A DNA stretch of 64,000 nt from Prorocentrum cordatum (lineage: Eukaryota; Sar; Dinophyceae; Prorocentrales; Prorocentraceae). The stretch covers positions 1 to 64,000 of the forward strand of contig CAUYUJ010004988.1 in NCBI GenBank assembly GCA_963575745.1. Reading direction: 5' to 3'. Below are positions 11,550 to 22,559 of this stretch, piece by piece. Under the pieces are notes generated by a model, which did not search any database, was not told the DNA's origin, and was given only the letters and a program-made list of their open reading frames with translations. Numbering within the stretch: the stretch's first letter is position 1; each line of letters starts with the position of its first letter. The position numbers and the translations under genes were made by a program.

Positions 11550-12815
11550 CTTGAAACGCTGTACTGGGCTGGGGAGACGCATGCGGACTGCGCCACGGAG
11601 ACCTCCGGTGGGGCTCCATATGGGGCCACGAAACGCTGTACTGATGCGGACTGCGCCACGGGGACCTTCGGCGGAGCCCCTTTTGGGGCCACGAAACGCT
11701 GTTGGGTGGGGGAGACGCATGCGGACTGCGCCACGGGGACCTTCGGTGAGTCTCCATACGGGGCCACGAAACGCTGTACTGGGTGAGGGAGACGCATGCG
11801 GACTGCGCCACGGGGACCTTCGGCGGAGCCCCTCGGGACCACGAAACGCTGTACTGGGTGGGAGGGACGCATGCGGACTGCGCCACGGGGACCTTCGGCG
11901 GAGCCCCTATGGGGCCACGAAACGCTGTACTGGGTGGGGGAGACGCATGCGGACTGCGCCACGGGGACCTTCGGTGGGGCCCAAATATGGAGCCACGAAA
12001 CGCTGTACTGGGTGGGGGAGACGCATGCGGACTGCGCCACGGGGACCTTCGGTGGGGCTCCATATGGGGCCACTAAACGCAGTACTGGGTGGGGGGGGAC
12101 GCATGCGGACTGTGCCACGGGGACCTTCGGTGGGGCTCAAAATGGAGCCACGAAACGCTGTACTGGGTGAGGCAGACGCATGCGGATTGCGCCACGGTGA
12201 CCGTCGGCGGAGCCCCTTATGGGGCCACGAAACGCTGTACTGGATGGGGGAGACGCATGTGATACACACCACTGGGGCCTTAGGAGGACCTCCCTATGGG
12301 GCCACGAAACGCTGTACTGGGTGGGGGGGACGCATGCGGACTGCGCCACGGGGACCTTCGGTGGGGCCCAATATGGAGCCACGAAACGCTGTACTGGGTG
12401 AGGCAGACGCATGCGGATTGCGCCACGGGGACCTTCGGCGGAGCCCCTTTCATGGGGCCACGAAACGCGGTACTGGGCGTGGGAGACGCATGTGATACAC
12501 ACCACTGGGGCCTTAGGTGGACCTCCCTATGGGGCCACGAAACGCTGTACTGGGTGGGGGAAACGCATGTGGTACACACCATTGGGGCCTGAGGAGGACC
12601 TCCCTATGGGGCCACGAAACGCTGTACTGGGTAAGGGAGACGCATGTGATACACACCACTGGGGCCTTAGGTGGACATCCCTATGGGGCCACGAAGCGCT
12701 GTACTGGGCGGGGGAGACGCATGTGATACACACCACTGGGGCCTTAGGTGGACCTCCCTATGGGGCCACGAAACGCTGTACTGGGTGGGGGAGACGCATG
12801 TGGGGGAGAAGCGTG
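11550..12815 (+). repeat. 77-bp satellite array, about 17 copies
   Basis: The marker GAAACGCTGTACTGGG recurs with spacing near 77 bp. Two subtypes are mixed: one with GCATGCGGACTGCGCCACGG, the other with GCATGTGATACACACCACTG, the latter more common towards the right. Both share a CTTCGGTGG/CTTAGGTGG block ending in TATGGGGCCACGAAACG. Long frames on both strands are by-products. Confidence 0.95.
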
Positions 12816-12910
12816 AGAGAAGGAAAGGAGGGAGGAGGAGGATGCGGAGGAGACGCGGGGACCGTCTCTTCAAAACGAGAACCCAACAACACAGGTTGGT
12901 TGGGAAATAT
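12816..12910 (+). repeat. GGA tract plus right-boundary module, copy 1
   Basis: A short GGAGGAG stretch leads into CGCGGGGACCGTCTCTTCAA, then AACGAGAACCCAACAACACAG and GTTGGTTGGGAAA. The same module closes satellite arrays at 15,859-15,917 and 19,658-19,715. Confidence 0.8.
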
Positions 12911-12984
12911 AATGCGGGCCGCGCGCGCGTTTTGTCCGAGCGCCCACGTCGAAATCCCCCCAAAACCTTCATCGGCGACACGAC

Positions 12985-13380
12985 GGCATCATCATCGTGA
13001 TCTGCGCGACCAGCATCGGCGCCGTCGTTGGCCGCGCTGTCGGCATCGTCATAATCGTCACCACCGCCGCTACTATCATAACCGATTCCGCCGTTGTCGA
13101 CGTCACTATGGTATCGCACCCACCAAAAATCACCCCACTGGCGCCAGCGCGGCCTGTGGGACCAATCAGTCAGCACAACTGCGCCCGCGTCGGCTGCACC
13201 AACTAGCGGGCCTTTTCTGCGCGCGAGCTTGCGCGTGCTAGCGGGGCCGCAGATATGCACCAGCCAGCCCCAGACAGTGATCGCAACCGCCGCCGCCAAG
13301 GTTTGGCAAACCAAGTTGCTGGTGGGTGGGTGGGATGGATGGTTGCGAGAACAACAGGGTTGACAACTGCACTCTTCAAA
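12985..13380 (+). repeat. Dispersed repeat family X, copy 2
   Basis: Diverged second copy of the 10,285-10,660 family. The same landmarks appear in the same order, including CTAGCGGGGCCGCAG and GCACCAGCCAGC. Confidence 0.75.
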
Positions 13381-13399
13381 ATTAGCTGCACCACCTAGG

Positions 13400-14030
13400 T
13401 TGCACCACATTGGTTGCAACGCATAAAGTACACGGAATCGCTGTTTGGGGCCCAAGATGGCCAACCTTCCAGACAATTGGGTTACCGTTTCGGGCATGGC
13501 GCACATTTTTCGCACGAGACAACGTCGACGCGCGAACGGGCAACAATGCCGCTCTCGCCTGGGCGCCGCGCAGATCTTGGCTGGAAGTGGCGCTCCCGCC
13601 TCGACGCGGCGAATATGTTTCACTCGCCAATTTGGGGGGGGCGCTCGAGTGGGCCAATTGTCGCCCTCGCCCTAACTCCGTGTGCGTATCGCTCGCAGCT
13701 GGCGTTCCAGCGTGGGCGCGGCGCATGGATCGTTCACCGAATCGCATGAAAGCGACTTTGGCAGCGGGGCCGCACGGGAGCAGGCGAAATGCCGACCTCG
13801 CCCAACCGCCGTGCTTTTTGTGAGTCGAAGTGGCAAGGCTGTACCAGCGCGGCGCATGCTTCGTTTTCGCAGCGCCGTCGAAAGTTTTGCCGTTGCCGCT
13901 CCAGCGCGGCACGCGTAGTTTCTTTTCACCAAATCGTCGACAGCGGGGCCGCGCGCGAGCGCGTTCTCTTTGCGAGGTGGGGGCGCGCCCCAACAACAAT
14001 ATCGATGCGTGCTACAGCTCATTCCTGTTT
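13400..14030 (+). repeat. Dispersed repeat family Y, copy 1
   Basis: Contains recurring blocks of the type TTTCGCACG, CGTCGACGCGCGA and CTCTCGCCTGGGCGCCGCGC, each about 70 bp apart. Related sequence occurs at 21,230-21,660 and 22,560-22,830. Frames are open on both strands but show no domain. Confidence 0.65.
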
Positions 14031-14033
14031 TCT

Positions 14034-14165
14034 GTGAAGCGGGGCCCTCCGACTCGCTTGATCTGGCTAACCTGGCTCTGTTGTGCCACTACTATATACT
14101 GCTCTACTCCTTCTGTCCTCTACTCTACTCTCCTGTGCTCTCTACTCTTCTCTGCTCCCTGCACC
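14034..14165 (+). repeat. GCGGGGCCCTC module followed by CTACT pentamers
   Basis: GCGGGGCCCTC(C/T)GACTCGCT, then a GATCTGGCTAACCTGGCTC block, precedes (CTACT)n-like sequence. The same order is seen at 22,125-22,330 and 22,970-23,130. Confidence 0.7.
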
Positions 14166-14277
14166 ACCCTGCTCCAGCGTGGCCTACGGGGGAGCGCTGT
14201 TCCACCGTCGCCGGCCCGAAACATTTCTCTGATAGGGGGGGGTCAGAAACGAGGGGCCCCCTCCCCCCTTTTTTACA

Positions 14278-14326
14278 AAAATTAGCCTGGCGAAGGACCC
14301 AACCATATGCAGTTGTGAATGCCGCA
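14278..14326 (+). repeat. Left-boundary module of satellite unit, copy 1
   Basis: AAATTAGCCTGGCGAAGG, then ACCCAACCATATGCAGTTGT and GAATGCC, lies directly before the satellite. Near copies are at 18,363-18,410 (same orientation) and 20,097-20,142 (reverse). Confidence 0.75.
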
Positions 14327-14750
14327 ATCGTGCTGGGTGGTGGCGGACGCATGCGGGCGGTGCCACTGGTACCTTCGGTGGAGCTCCCTATGGGGCCACG
14401 AAACGCTGTACTGGGTGGGCGAGACGCGGTCAGCAAGGGCTGTGCTGCGTGGTGGCGGACGCATGCGAGCGGTGCCACTGGGACCTTCGGTGGAGCTCCC
14501 TATGGGGCCACGAAACGCTGTACTGGGTGGGTGAAACGCAGGCAGGGAGCAAGGGCTGCGCAGGGTGGTGGCGGACGCATGCGGGCGGTGCCGCTGGGAC
14601 CTTTGGTGGAGCTCCCTATAGGGCTACGAAGCGCTGTTCTGGGTGGGTGAAGCGCAGGGAACAAGGGCTGTGCTGGGTGGTGGCGGACGCAAGCGGGCAG
14701 TGCCACTGGGACCTTTGGTGGAGCCCCCTATGGGGCCACGAAACGTGCGA
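14327..14750 (+). repeat. Satellite array with units of about 110-120 bp
   Basis: Four units share the core CTTCGGTGGAGCTCCCTATG followed by GGGCCACGAAACGCTGTACT with the neighbouring arrays. An extra AGGGCTGTGCTGGGTGGTGG segment lengthens the unit. Confidence 0.85.
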
Positions 14751-15752
14751 GGGGTGTGCCAGAATGGGGTGTGGAACCGCATGCCAGCGCAGCCACTGGG
14801 GCCTTCGGTGGAGCTCCCTATGGAGCCACGAAACGTGTGAGGGGTGTGCCGAAATGGGGGGTGGAACCGCATGCGAGCGCAGCCACTGCGGCGTTCGGTG
14901 GAGCTCCCTATGGGGCCACGAGACGTGTGAAGGGCGTGCCGAAAAAGGGGGTGGAACCGCATGCGAGCGCAGCCACTGGGGCCTTCGGTGGAGCTCTCTA
15001 TGGGGCCACGAACCGTGTGAGGGGTGTGTCGAAATGGGGGGGGGGCCACATGCGAGCGCAGCCACTGGGGCGTTCGGTCGAGCTCCCCATGGAGCCACCC
15101 ACGAAGCGTGTGAGGGGTGTGCCGAAATGGGGGGTGGAACCGCATGCGAGCGCAGCCACTGGAGCGTTCGGTGGAGCTCCCTATGGGGCCACGAAACGTG
15201 TGAGGGGTGTGCCAGAATGGGGGGTGGAACCGCATGCGGGCGCAGCCACTGGGGCCTTCGGTGGAGCTCCCTATGGGGCCACGAAACGTGTGAGGGGTGT
15301 GCCAGAATGGGGGGTGGAACCGCATGCGGGCGCAGCCACTGGGGCCTTCGGTGGAGCTCCCTATGGGGCCACGAAACGTGTGAGGGGTGTGCCAGAATGG
15401 GGGGTGGAACCGCATGCGGGCGCAGCCACTGGGGCCTTCGGTGGAGCTCCCTATGGGGCCACGAAACGTGTGAGGGGTGTGCCAGAATGGGGGGTGGAAC
15501 CGCATGCGGGCGCAGCCACTGGGGCCTTCGGTGGAGCTCCCTATGGGGCCACGAAACGTGTGAGGGGTGTGCCAGAATGGGGGGTGGAACCGCATGCGGG
15601 CGCAGCCACTGGGGCCTTCGGTGGAGCTCCCTATGGGGCCACGAAACGTGTGAGGGGTGTGCCAGAATGGGGGGTGGAACCGCATGCGGGCGCAGCCACT
15701 GGGGCCTTCGGTGGAGCTCCCTATGGGGCCACGAAACGAGGAGTGCCAGAAT
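14751..15752 (+). repeat. 90-bp satellite array, about 11 copies
   Basis: Units are exactly 90 bp in the most homogeneous part (15,181-15,740), for example CTATGGGGCCACGAAACG at 15,181, 15,271 and 15,361. Because 90 is a multiple of three, frames of several hundred codons stay open on both strands. These are not treated as genes. Confidence 0.95.
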
Positions 15753-15799
15753 GAACCGCATGCGGGCGCAGCCACTGGAACGAAACGGTGAGGGGTGTG

Positions 15800-15917
15800 C
15801 CAGAATGGGTGTGGGAGGGGGAAGAGGGGGGAGGAAGGGGAGGAGGAGGAGGAGGAAGGAACGCGGGGCGACGTCTCTTCAAAACGAGGACCCAACACCA
15901 CAGGATGGTTGGGAAAA
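15800..15917 (+). repeat. GGA tract plus right-boundary module, copy 2
   Basis: (GGA)n, then ACGTCTCTTCAAAACGAGGA, CCCAACACCACAGGATGG and TTGGGAAA close the array, as at 12,852 and 19,658. Confidence 0.85.
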
Positions 15918-16400
15918 AAAGGGGGGGAGGGGGTCAGAAACCGGTGGCCCCCGCGAACCTCCCCCCCCCAGCTCCTCCCCCCGCCCCAGGGAGGAATCTG
16001 GGAGCTCTGGGCCCCGAGCCCAACGGGAGAACAACGATTCGGGGGCCCACAGTCCCCCCCCCACGGGACTGTACCCGAGGGTCTAGAACCCTTCCCCACC
16101 CCCACCTGACTACCTACCAGACCACCCCAACCCAACCCGAAGACCCGAATTTCGGGTTGGGGGGGGTACGGGTTCCATATGTGTTTGCTCGATGTTCCCC
16201 GACCCCACCCCCACTGGAAATGGAGGTCAAATTGAGGCCCTCGGGTTGGGTTAAGGTGGTTTGGTGGGTGGTGACCACCACCACCCCCACCCCCCACCCG
16301 GCAACAACGACGACGACGCCAGCGGCGGCGGCAGCACACCCGTCGCCAGCGCCCGCGCCAGGCGCCGGGTCTGCTAGAACGCTACTAAGGCTAGATCCAT
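15918..16400. other. No gene; short inverted repeat
   Basis: C- and G-rich sequence with CCACC triplets. AACCCGAA and TTTCGGGTT face each other at about 16,135-16,160, a small hairpin. No coding evidence. Confidence 0.5.
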
Positions 16401-16401
16401 A

Positions 16402-16443
<42 letters not shown>

Positions 16444-16477
16444 GTTCGCTGTCTCTCTCTCTCTCTCTCTCTCTCTA
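16402..16477. repeat. (CT)n microsatellite
   Basis: Two CT runs separated by CCCGTTCGCTG. Confidence 0.95.
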
Positions 16478-16494
16478 TCCCTCCCACGAGGGCA

Positions 16495-17055
16495 TTGCTG
16501 TTCTCTAGTCTACGCTCCTCTACTCTCCTCTGCTCTGCCCTACTATGCCCTACTCTGCTCTACCCCACTCTACTCACCCCGACCGTACACTAACATACTC
16601 TACTCTACTTCACGCTGCTCTTACTCAACCGTTTATATTCCTTATTTAGTATACTCTAGTCTACTCTCCTCTCCTCTCTTCTACTCTACTCTGACGTACC
16701 ATACTCTACCATAACCAACCCTACCGTAACCTAACATACGCTATAGAAATTGACAGTGTCCCTAATATACTCTGGTATACACTCTACTCTCTGATCCTCT
16801 CCTCTCCTCTCCTCTCCTCTCCTCTATTATACTTCACTCTACTCTACCACTCAACTCTACTCTGGTTTACCCTACTCTATTTCTACTCTACTCTACCCAT
16901 ACACTTTCCTTCACTCGACTCTACTCTGTATTCGAATATACTCTACTAGTGTACTCTGTACTCGACTCTGCTCTACCCTACCGCATCCTACTACTCTACT
17001 CCACCCTCTACCCTCTTCCGATTACACTCTGACTTACGCCTACTCTACTCTGCTC
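16495..17055. repeat. (CTACT)n-type pentamer repeat
   Basis: Degenerate CTCTACTCTACTC sequence with insertions. It is the longest tract of this family here. Shorter ones lie at 14,090, 21,065, 22,190 and 23,010. Confidence 0.85.
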
Positions 17056-17290
17056 CTCGTCGTCGCCTGCGTCGTCTTGGTCGTTGTCGTCGTCGTCATC
17101 GTCGTCGTCGTCACCACCATTGACGTCGTCGGCGGCGTCGGCGGCGTCATCGGCGTCGGCGTCGGCGTCGGCGGCGTCGGCGGCGTCATTGTCGTCGTCG
17201 TCGTGCGTTGTGCGCCGTGCGTCGTGCGTCGTCGTTGTCGTCGTCGCTGTCGTCGTCGTCGTAGTCGTCGTCGCCGTCGTTGCGCAGGGG
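17056..17290. repeat. (GTC)n/(GGC)n triplet tract
   Basis: GTCGTCGTC and GTCGGCGGC triplets. Val- or Ser-rich and Asp- or Thr-rich frames are triplet artefacts. Confidence 0.9.
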
Positions 17291-17369
17291 GGAGCTTGGA
17301 CCCCCCCGAATCATATCCGCCGTGTCGGTGTGTGTGTGTGTGGGGGGGAACATTATTCAATGAATCACC

Positions 17370-17470
17370 ATCATCATCATATCATCTCCGTCGTCTCCTC
17401 GTCGTCTCCGTCGTCGTCTCCGTCTCCGTCGTCTCCTCGTCATCTCCGGCAATCGTCGCCTCCGTCGTCC
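17370..17470. repeat. TCATC/CCGTCGTCTC tract
   Basis: Short ATCATC run followed by repeated TCCGTCGTCTCC units. Confidence 0.75.
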
Positions 17471-17494
17471 CCCGTCTCCTTTCCCGAGGCCCTC

Positions 17495-17585
17495 CTCCTC
17501 AAGCGCGCTAGCCCAAGCGACATTGAGCAAAGTCGTAGCTGAGTCGAAGGGAAGCCCCTTCCCTTTGATCCCTTCCCCGCCAGGG
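17495..17585 (-). repeat. Dispersed palindromic module, copy 2
   Basis: Reverse-orientation copy of 9,875-9,955, including the palindrome at 17,544-17,568. The arms TCGAAGGGAA and TTCCCTTTGA carry one mismatch, with spacer GCCCC. Confidence 0.75.
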
Positions 17586-17629
17586 GGGTTCGCCCTCCAG
17601 ATACGCATCCCCGCTGGGCTGTTCCAGGG

Positions 17630-17795
17630 CCCAGGAAAACCCCCAAGAGGCCCCCAAGACGGTCCTCGAGGGCCCCGAATCGCCGAACTATCGGTCCAAG
17701 ACGCCAAAGTAGCCTCCAGGCGGCTCAAGAGGCTTTCCAAACGCCCCAAGAAGCCTCCAAGAGCACTCCCAAGGAAGGCCCCATGTGGCAAAAAG
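17630..17795 (+). repeat. CCAAGACGGCCC-type repeat array
   Basis: CCCAAGAGGCCCCCAAGACG and similar units. Confidence 0.75.
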
Positions 17796-17887
17796 CACAA
17801 ATGTTCTTTAGTTCCCAACTCGTTTTGATCATCCTTCCTCACGCCTCCTCCCTCCTCCATCCCTGCCTCTGCCCTCCGCATGTGTTT

Positions 17888-18362
17888 CGGCGCACCCAGT
17901 GCAACGCTTCGTGGCCCCGTAGGGAGCTCGACCGAAGGCACCAGTGACAGGGTCCACATGGCGGCGACGCCCCATTTTGGCGCACCCCTCATACGGCTTG
18001 TGGCCCCAAAGAGAGCCCCACCGAAGGCCCAAGTAGCAGGGTCCACATAGCGGCACCGCCCCATTTTGGCGCGTCCTCACACGGCTCGTGGCCCCATAGG
18101 GAGCCCCACCGAAGGTCCCAGCGGCAGCGTCCACATGGCGGCGCCGCCCAATTTTGGCGCACCCCTCACACGGTTCGTGGCCCCAAAGGAATTTCCACCG
18201 AAGGCCCCAGCGGCAGGGTCCACATGGCGGCGCCGCTCCATTTTGGTACACCCCTCACACGGTTCGCGGCCCCATAGGGAGCTCAACCGAAGGCACCAAT
18301 GGCACGGTGCACATAGCGGCGCCGCCCCATTTCGGCGCACCCATCTCACGGTTCGTGGCCCT
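17888..18362 (-). repeat. 90-bp satellite family, reverse orientation
   Basis: Six diverged units carry the reverse complement of the shared core (CGTGGCCCCATAGGGAGC, then CCACCGAAGG). It lies head to head with the forward array that follows. Confidence 0.85.
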
Positions 18363-18410
18363 AAAATTAGCCTGGCGAAGGGCCCAACCATATGCAGCTG
18401 CGAGTACCGC
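18363..18410 (+). repeat. Left-boundary module of satellite unit, copy 2
   Basis: AAATTAGCCTGGCGAAGGGC, then CCAACCATATGCAGCTGCGA, sits at the junction between the inverted and forward arrays. Confidence 0.75.
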
Positions 18411-18469
18411 ACGGATATGAGACGAAGGAGGGGGCACGCAAACTAGGCCCCTCTTCTCATAGGCACCGC

Positions 18470-19611
18470 GCCACTGGGGCCTTCGGTGGAGCTCCCTATG
18501 GGGCCACGAAACGTGTGAAGGGTGTGCCGAAATGGGTGGTGGGGAAGCATGCGGACCCTGCCACTGGGGCCTTCGGTGGAGCTCCCTATGGGGCCACGAA
18601 ACGTGTGAGGGGTGTGCCGAAATGGGTGGTGGGGAGGCATGCGAACGTAGCCACTGGGGCCTTCGGTGGAGCTCCCTATGGGGCCACGAAACGTGTGAGG
18701 GGTGTGCCGAAATGGGTGGTGGGGAGCCACTGGGGCCTTCGGTGGAGCTCCCTATGGGGCCACGAACGTGTGAGGGGTGTGCCGAAATGGGTGGTGGGGA
18801 GGCATGCGAACGCAGCCACTGGGGTCTCCCTATGGGGCCACGAAACGTGTGAGGGGTGTGCCGAAATGGGTGGTGGGGAGGCATGCGAACCCTGCCACTG
18901 GGGCCTTCGGTGGAGCTCCCTATGGGGCCACGAAACGTGTGAGGGGTGTGCCGAAATGGGTGGTGGGAGGCATGCGAACGCAGCCACTGGGGCCTTCGGT
19001 GGAGCTCCCTATGGGGCCACGAAACGTGTGAGGGGTGTGCCGAAATGGGTGGGGGGAGGCATGCGAACGCAGCCACTGGGGCCTTCGGTGGAGCTCCCTA
19101 TGGGGCCACGAAACGTGTGAGGGGTGTGCCGAAATGGGTGGTGGGGAGGCATGCGAACGCAGCCACTGGGGCCTTCGGTGGAGCTCCCTATGGGGCCACG
19201 AAACGTGTGAGGGGTGTGCCGAAATGGGTGGTGGGGAGGCATGCGAACGCAGCCACTGGGGCCTTCGGTGGAGCTCCCTATGGGGCCACGAAACGTGTGA
19301 GGGGTGTGCCGAAATGGGTGGTGGGGAGGCATGCGAACGCAGCCACTGGGGCCTTCGGTGGAGCTCCCTATGGGGCCACGAAACGTGTGAGGGGTGTGCC
19401 GAAATGGGTGGTGGGGAGGCATGCGAACGCAGCCACTGGGGCCTTCGGTGGAGCACCCTATGGGGCCACGAAACGTGAGGGGTGTGCCGAAATGGGTGGT
19501 GGGGAGGCATGCGAACGCAGCCACTGGGGCCTTCGGTGGAGCTGCCTATGGGGCCACGAAATGTGTGAGGGGTGTGCCCAAATGGGTGGTGGGGAGGCAT
19601 GCGAACGCAGG
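18470..19611 (+). repeat. 90-bp satellite array, about 13 copies
   Basis: Homogeneous 90-bp units containing GTGTGAGGGGTGTGCCGAAA and ATGGGTGGTGGGGAGGCATG, plus the shared core. Some units are shortened by internal deletion (near 18,725 and 18,830). Long frames in several phases are not treated as genes. Confidence 0.95.
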
Positions 19612-19715
19612 AGGGAGGAGGGCGAGGAGAAGGAGGAGGAGGAGGAGAAGGAGGAGGAACGCGGGGACCGTTTCTTCAAAACGAGGACCCAACACCACAG
19701 GATGGTTGGGAAAAA
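19612..19715 (+). repeat. GGA tract plus right-boundary module, copy 3
   Basis: GGAGGAGGA-rich sequence, then ACCGTTTCTTCAAAACGAGG and ACCCAACACCACAGGATGG, closes the array as in the other two units. Confidence 0.85.
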
Positions 19716-19732
19716 TTCCACAGAAGGCCGAA

Positions 19733-20093
19733 GTAGCAGGGTCCACATGGCGGCGCCGCCCAATTTGGGCGCACCCCTCACACGGTTCGTGGCCCCAAAT
19801 TAAGCTCCACCGAAGGCACCAATGGCACGGTCCACATGGCGGCGCCGACCCATTCTGGCGCACCCCTCACACGGTTCGTGGCCCCATAGGGAGCTCCACC
19901 GAAGGCACCAATGGCACGGTCCACATGGCGGCGCCGCCCCATTTTGGTACACCCCTCACACGGTTCGTGGCCCCATAGGGAGCCCCACCGGAGGCACCAA
20001 ATGGCACGGTCCACATGGCGGCGCCGCTCCATTCTGGCGCACCCCTCACACGGGTCGTGGCCCCATAGGGAGCACCACCGAAGGCGGCGCCAC
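19733..20093 (-). repeat. 90-bp satellite family, reverse orientation, 4 copies
   Basis: Units with CACGGTTCGTGGCCCCATAG and the reverse complement of the common core follow the forward array tail to tail. Confidence 0.85.
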
Positions 20094-20096
20094 AAC

Positions 20097-20142
20097 AAGG
20101 CATTCACAACTGCACATGGCTGGGCACTTTGCCAGGATAATG
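20097..20142 (-). repeat. Left-boundary module of satellite unit, copy 3
   Basis: GGCATTCACAACTGCACATG, then GCTGGGCACTTTGCCAGG, is the reverse complement of the module at 14,278 with a few changes. It is at the expected end of the reverse array. Confidence 0.7.
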
Positions 20143-20189
20143 GTTGAGAGATGTTGGCGTTCTCGCCTTGTCGGCTTCCTGACGCTCCA

Positions 20190-20534
20190 AAACAGCAAGA
20201 GGCCCACAAGATTACACAAGGGGCCTCCAAGAGGGCACCAGAACGACCCAAGAGGACCCCAAGACCTCCCAAGAGGCCACCAAGACAGCCCGAGAGGCCC
20301 CCAAGACGGCTCCAAGAGGGTGCCCGGACAGGAGACCAGAACGGACATGTCAAGCCCTCGGCCTGAGAGGCTCCCAGGAGGCCTTCAAAGACCCCCAAGG
20401 AGCCCCCCAAGAGGCCCCAAGGGGACCGCAAGAGACCCCCAGGAAACCCCAAGAGACCCCCAGGAGGCCCCGAGGAGGCCCCCAAGAGCCCCCCAAGAGG
20501 CCACAACACTACCCCCAAAAGGCCCCCGAGAGCG
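20190..20534 (+). repeat. CCAAGACGGCCC-type repeat array
   Basis: Irregular units such as CCCCAAGAGGCCCCCAAGAC. Preceded by GTCGGCTTCCTGACGCTCCA, which resembles the lead-in of the same array type at 25.8 kb. Confidence 0.75.
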
Positions 20535-20905
<371 letters not shown>

Positions 20906-21059
20906 GTCGTAGTCGTCGTCGTTCAGGGTCGGGGGCACAGGCCGAAACGCCTCTGCAATAAATTTCCTGGGGGGGTATGGACCCCCAACAACTTCCTGGG
21001 GAGCGGAACGCACCCCTTGCCAGCAGCGGCAAAAACCGCTCTCTCTGACCTACTCGACT

Positions 21060-21145
21060 CACAGATGCTGATCCACCCTACTCTACTCTCAACTCTGCCT
21101 TGCTGCACCCTGCTCTACTGCACCCTACCCTACCGCACCCGAGCA
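21060..21145. repeat. CTACT-type pentamer repeat
   Basis: Short degenerate tract of the 16.5-kb family. Confidence 0.7.
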
Positions 21146-21229
21146 TAGTCTGCTCGATCCACAATTTCCTCCTGGTATATACTCCTGCTCTGCCACCTAG
21201 CCGGACAACAGCGACCAAACAACAGCACA

Positions 21230-21660
21230 ATCAATGTTGTGCCGTCTCGCGGGGCGCACATCCCACGCGAAAAGACCGAAATGTCGTTCACGCCTCGGCA
21301 CCGCGCGCAAAATCCTAGAGCATTGAGTTCCCGCGCGGGCGCGGCGCATATGTCTCGCACGCAGTCTCGTCGACGCGCGAGTGGATGAAAATGTCGCACT
21401 CGCCTCGGCGCCGCGCCCTTTGGTCCAGAGAATTGAACTCCCAGGTGGGCGCGAGCGCACATGTTTCGCACGCAACCTCGTCGGCGCGCGAGAGGACGGA
21501 AATGTCGCTTCGGCGCCGCGCAGATGTCCCCTGAACGTGGCGCTCCCGCCCCGCCGCGGCGAAGATCTATCCCTCGCCCATGTTGGGGGGGGGGCGTTCG
21601 AATGGGCGACTTCTCCCAAACACTCCGTGCGCATGTCGCCCTGAAGTGGCGTTCCGTCAC
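21230..21660 (+). repeat. Dispersed repeat family Y, copy 2
   Basis: Units of about 70-75 bp with GCGCGGCGCATATGTCTCGC, ACGCAGTCTCGTCGACGCGC and a GAAAATGTCGCACTCGCC-type block repeat three times. Related to 13,400-14,030. Confidence 0.7.
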
Positions 21661-21959
21661 AGGCGAGGCACGTGGTGACGAACGAGCAACACACACCCAT
21701 ACCCATAGGGGGGTCGTTGAGAGGAGGACTGGCTATGGGTATGGGTGCGGGTTGTCGGACCCTGGGGAACGGTCACGTTCGAGCGGGGACCCCCCTCCGA
21801 CAACACGCACCCATGGCCCTCTCCGACCCTCCTATGGGTAAGGGTGTGTGTGCGGACAGTTCGTCACGTGGCTCGCTCGCCGCATCGCATGGACAGCGGC
21901 AGCGGCAGCGGCAGCGGGTCGGCGCGAGGGCGGGCGACATACCAGGCGGGGCCCTCTGA
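21661..21959. other. No gene; short CCCATA/TATGGG repeats
   Basis: CCCATACCCATAGGG and CTATGGGTATGGG face each other at 21,699-21,747, with a further CCTATGGGTAAGG at 21,831. Otherwise unremarkable. Confidence 0.5.
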
Positions 21960-22022
21960 TCCTCCTCCTCCTCCTCCTCCTCCTCCTCCTCCTCCTCCTC
22001 CTCCTCCTCCTCCTCCTCCTCC
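21960..22022. repeat. (CTC)n microsatellite
   Basis: Pure CTC triplets. Confidence 0.97.
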
Positions 22023-22124
22023 GCTTCCTCCCCCCACTCCTAGCCCTTTCGACCAGGGTCGGCGGCACCGGCCGTCAGGCCTCTCCAATACCAAGCTGTG
22101 CCACAAGTGGTGCCCTTGCTGTGG

Positions 22125-22335
22125 GAGGCGGGGCCCTCTGGCTCGCTCGACCTGGCCGACCTGGCTCCGCTCGGCTCCTGCTCTGCGCTGCTCCACTCCT
22201 GCTGTTCTGCTCTCTTCTCCACTCTGCTCGACTCCGCTCTGCTCGGCTCTGCTCTGCCCCACCCTGCTCTGCCCTACCCTACCCTACCCAAACATATCAT
22301 ACCCGATCCTGATGTCCTCATTGGGGAAACCAACA
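22125..22335 (+). repeat. GCGGGGCCCTC module plus CTGCTC/CTACC pentamers
   Basis: Second example of the module-plus-pentamer order seen at 14,034. Confidence 0.7.
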
Positions 22336-22559
22336 GGTACCGATACCGCTACTCACCGGACCTCTCCTGGGGTGCGTTCTGACCAGGATTTCGAGGCGAA
22401 TCCAGCGGTGGTGACGAGGACCGCCCAGGATGCCCAAAAAGGGGAAAACGAGGGGAGGGCAGAGGTAGAGGTACCTTTCCCTCCCCCGACTCCTGGCATA
22501 CACTCCTACTCTGCCACATAGCCGGCCGACCACGACCTGCGTGACAAAGAAAAACATGC

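Noticed and set aside
11550-12815. Possible CRISPR array because of regular spacing
   Set aside because: Units are tandem satellites with no unique spacers between conserved repeats. The genome is eukaryotic in character.
14449-16086. Frames of up to 545 codons on both strands over the 90-bp satellite
   Set aside because: The unit length is a multiple of three and GC-rich, so several phases stay open at once. The translations are repeats without a domain.
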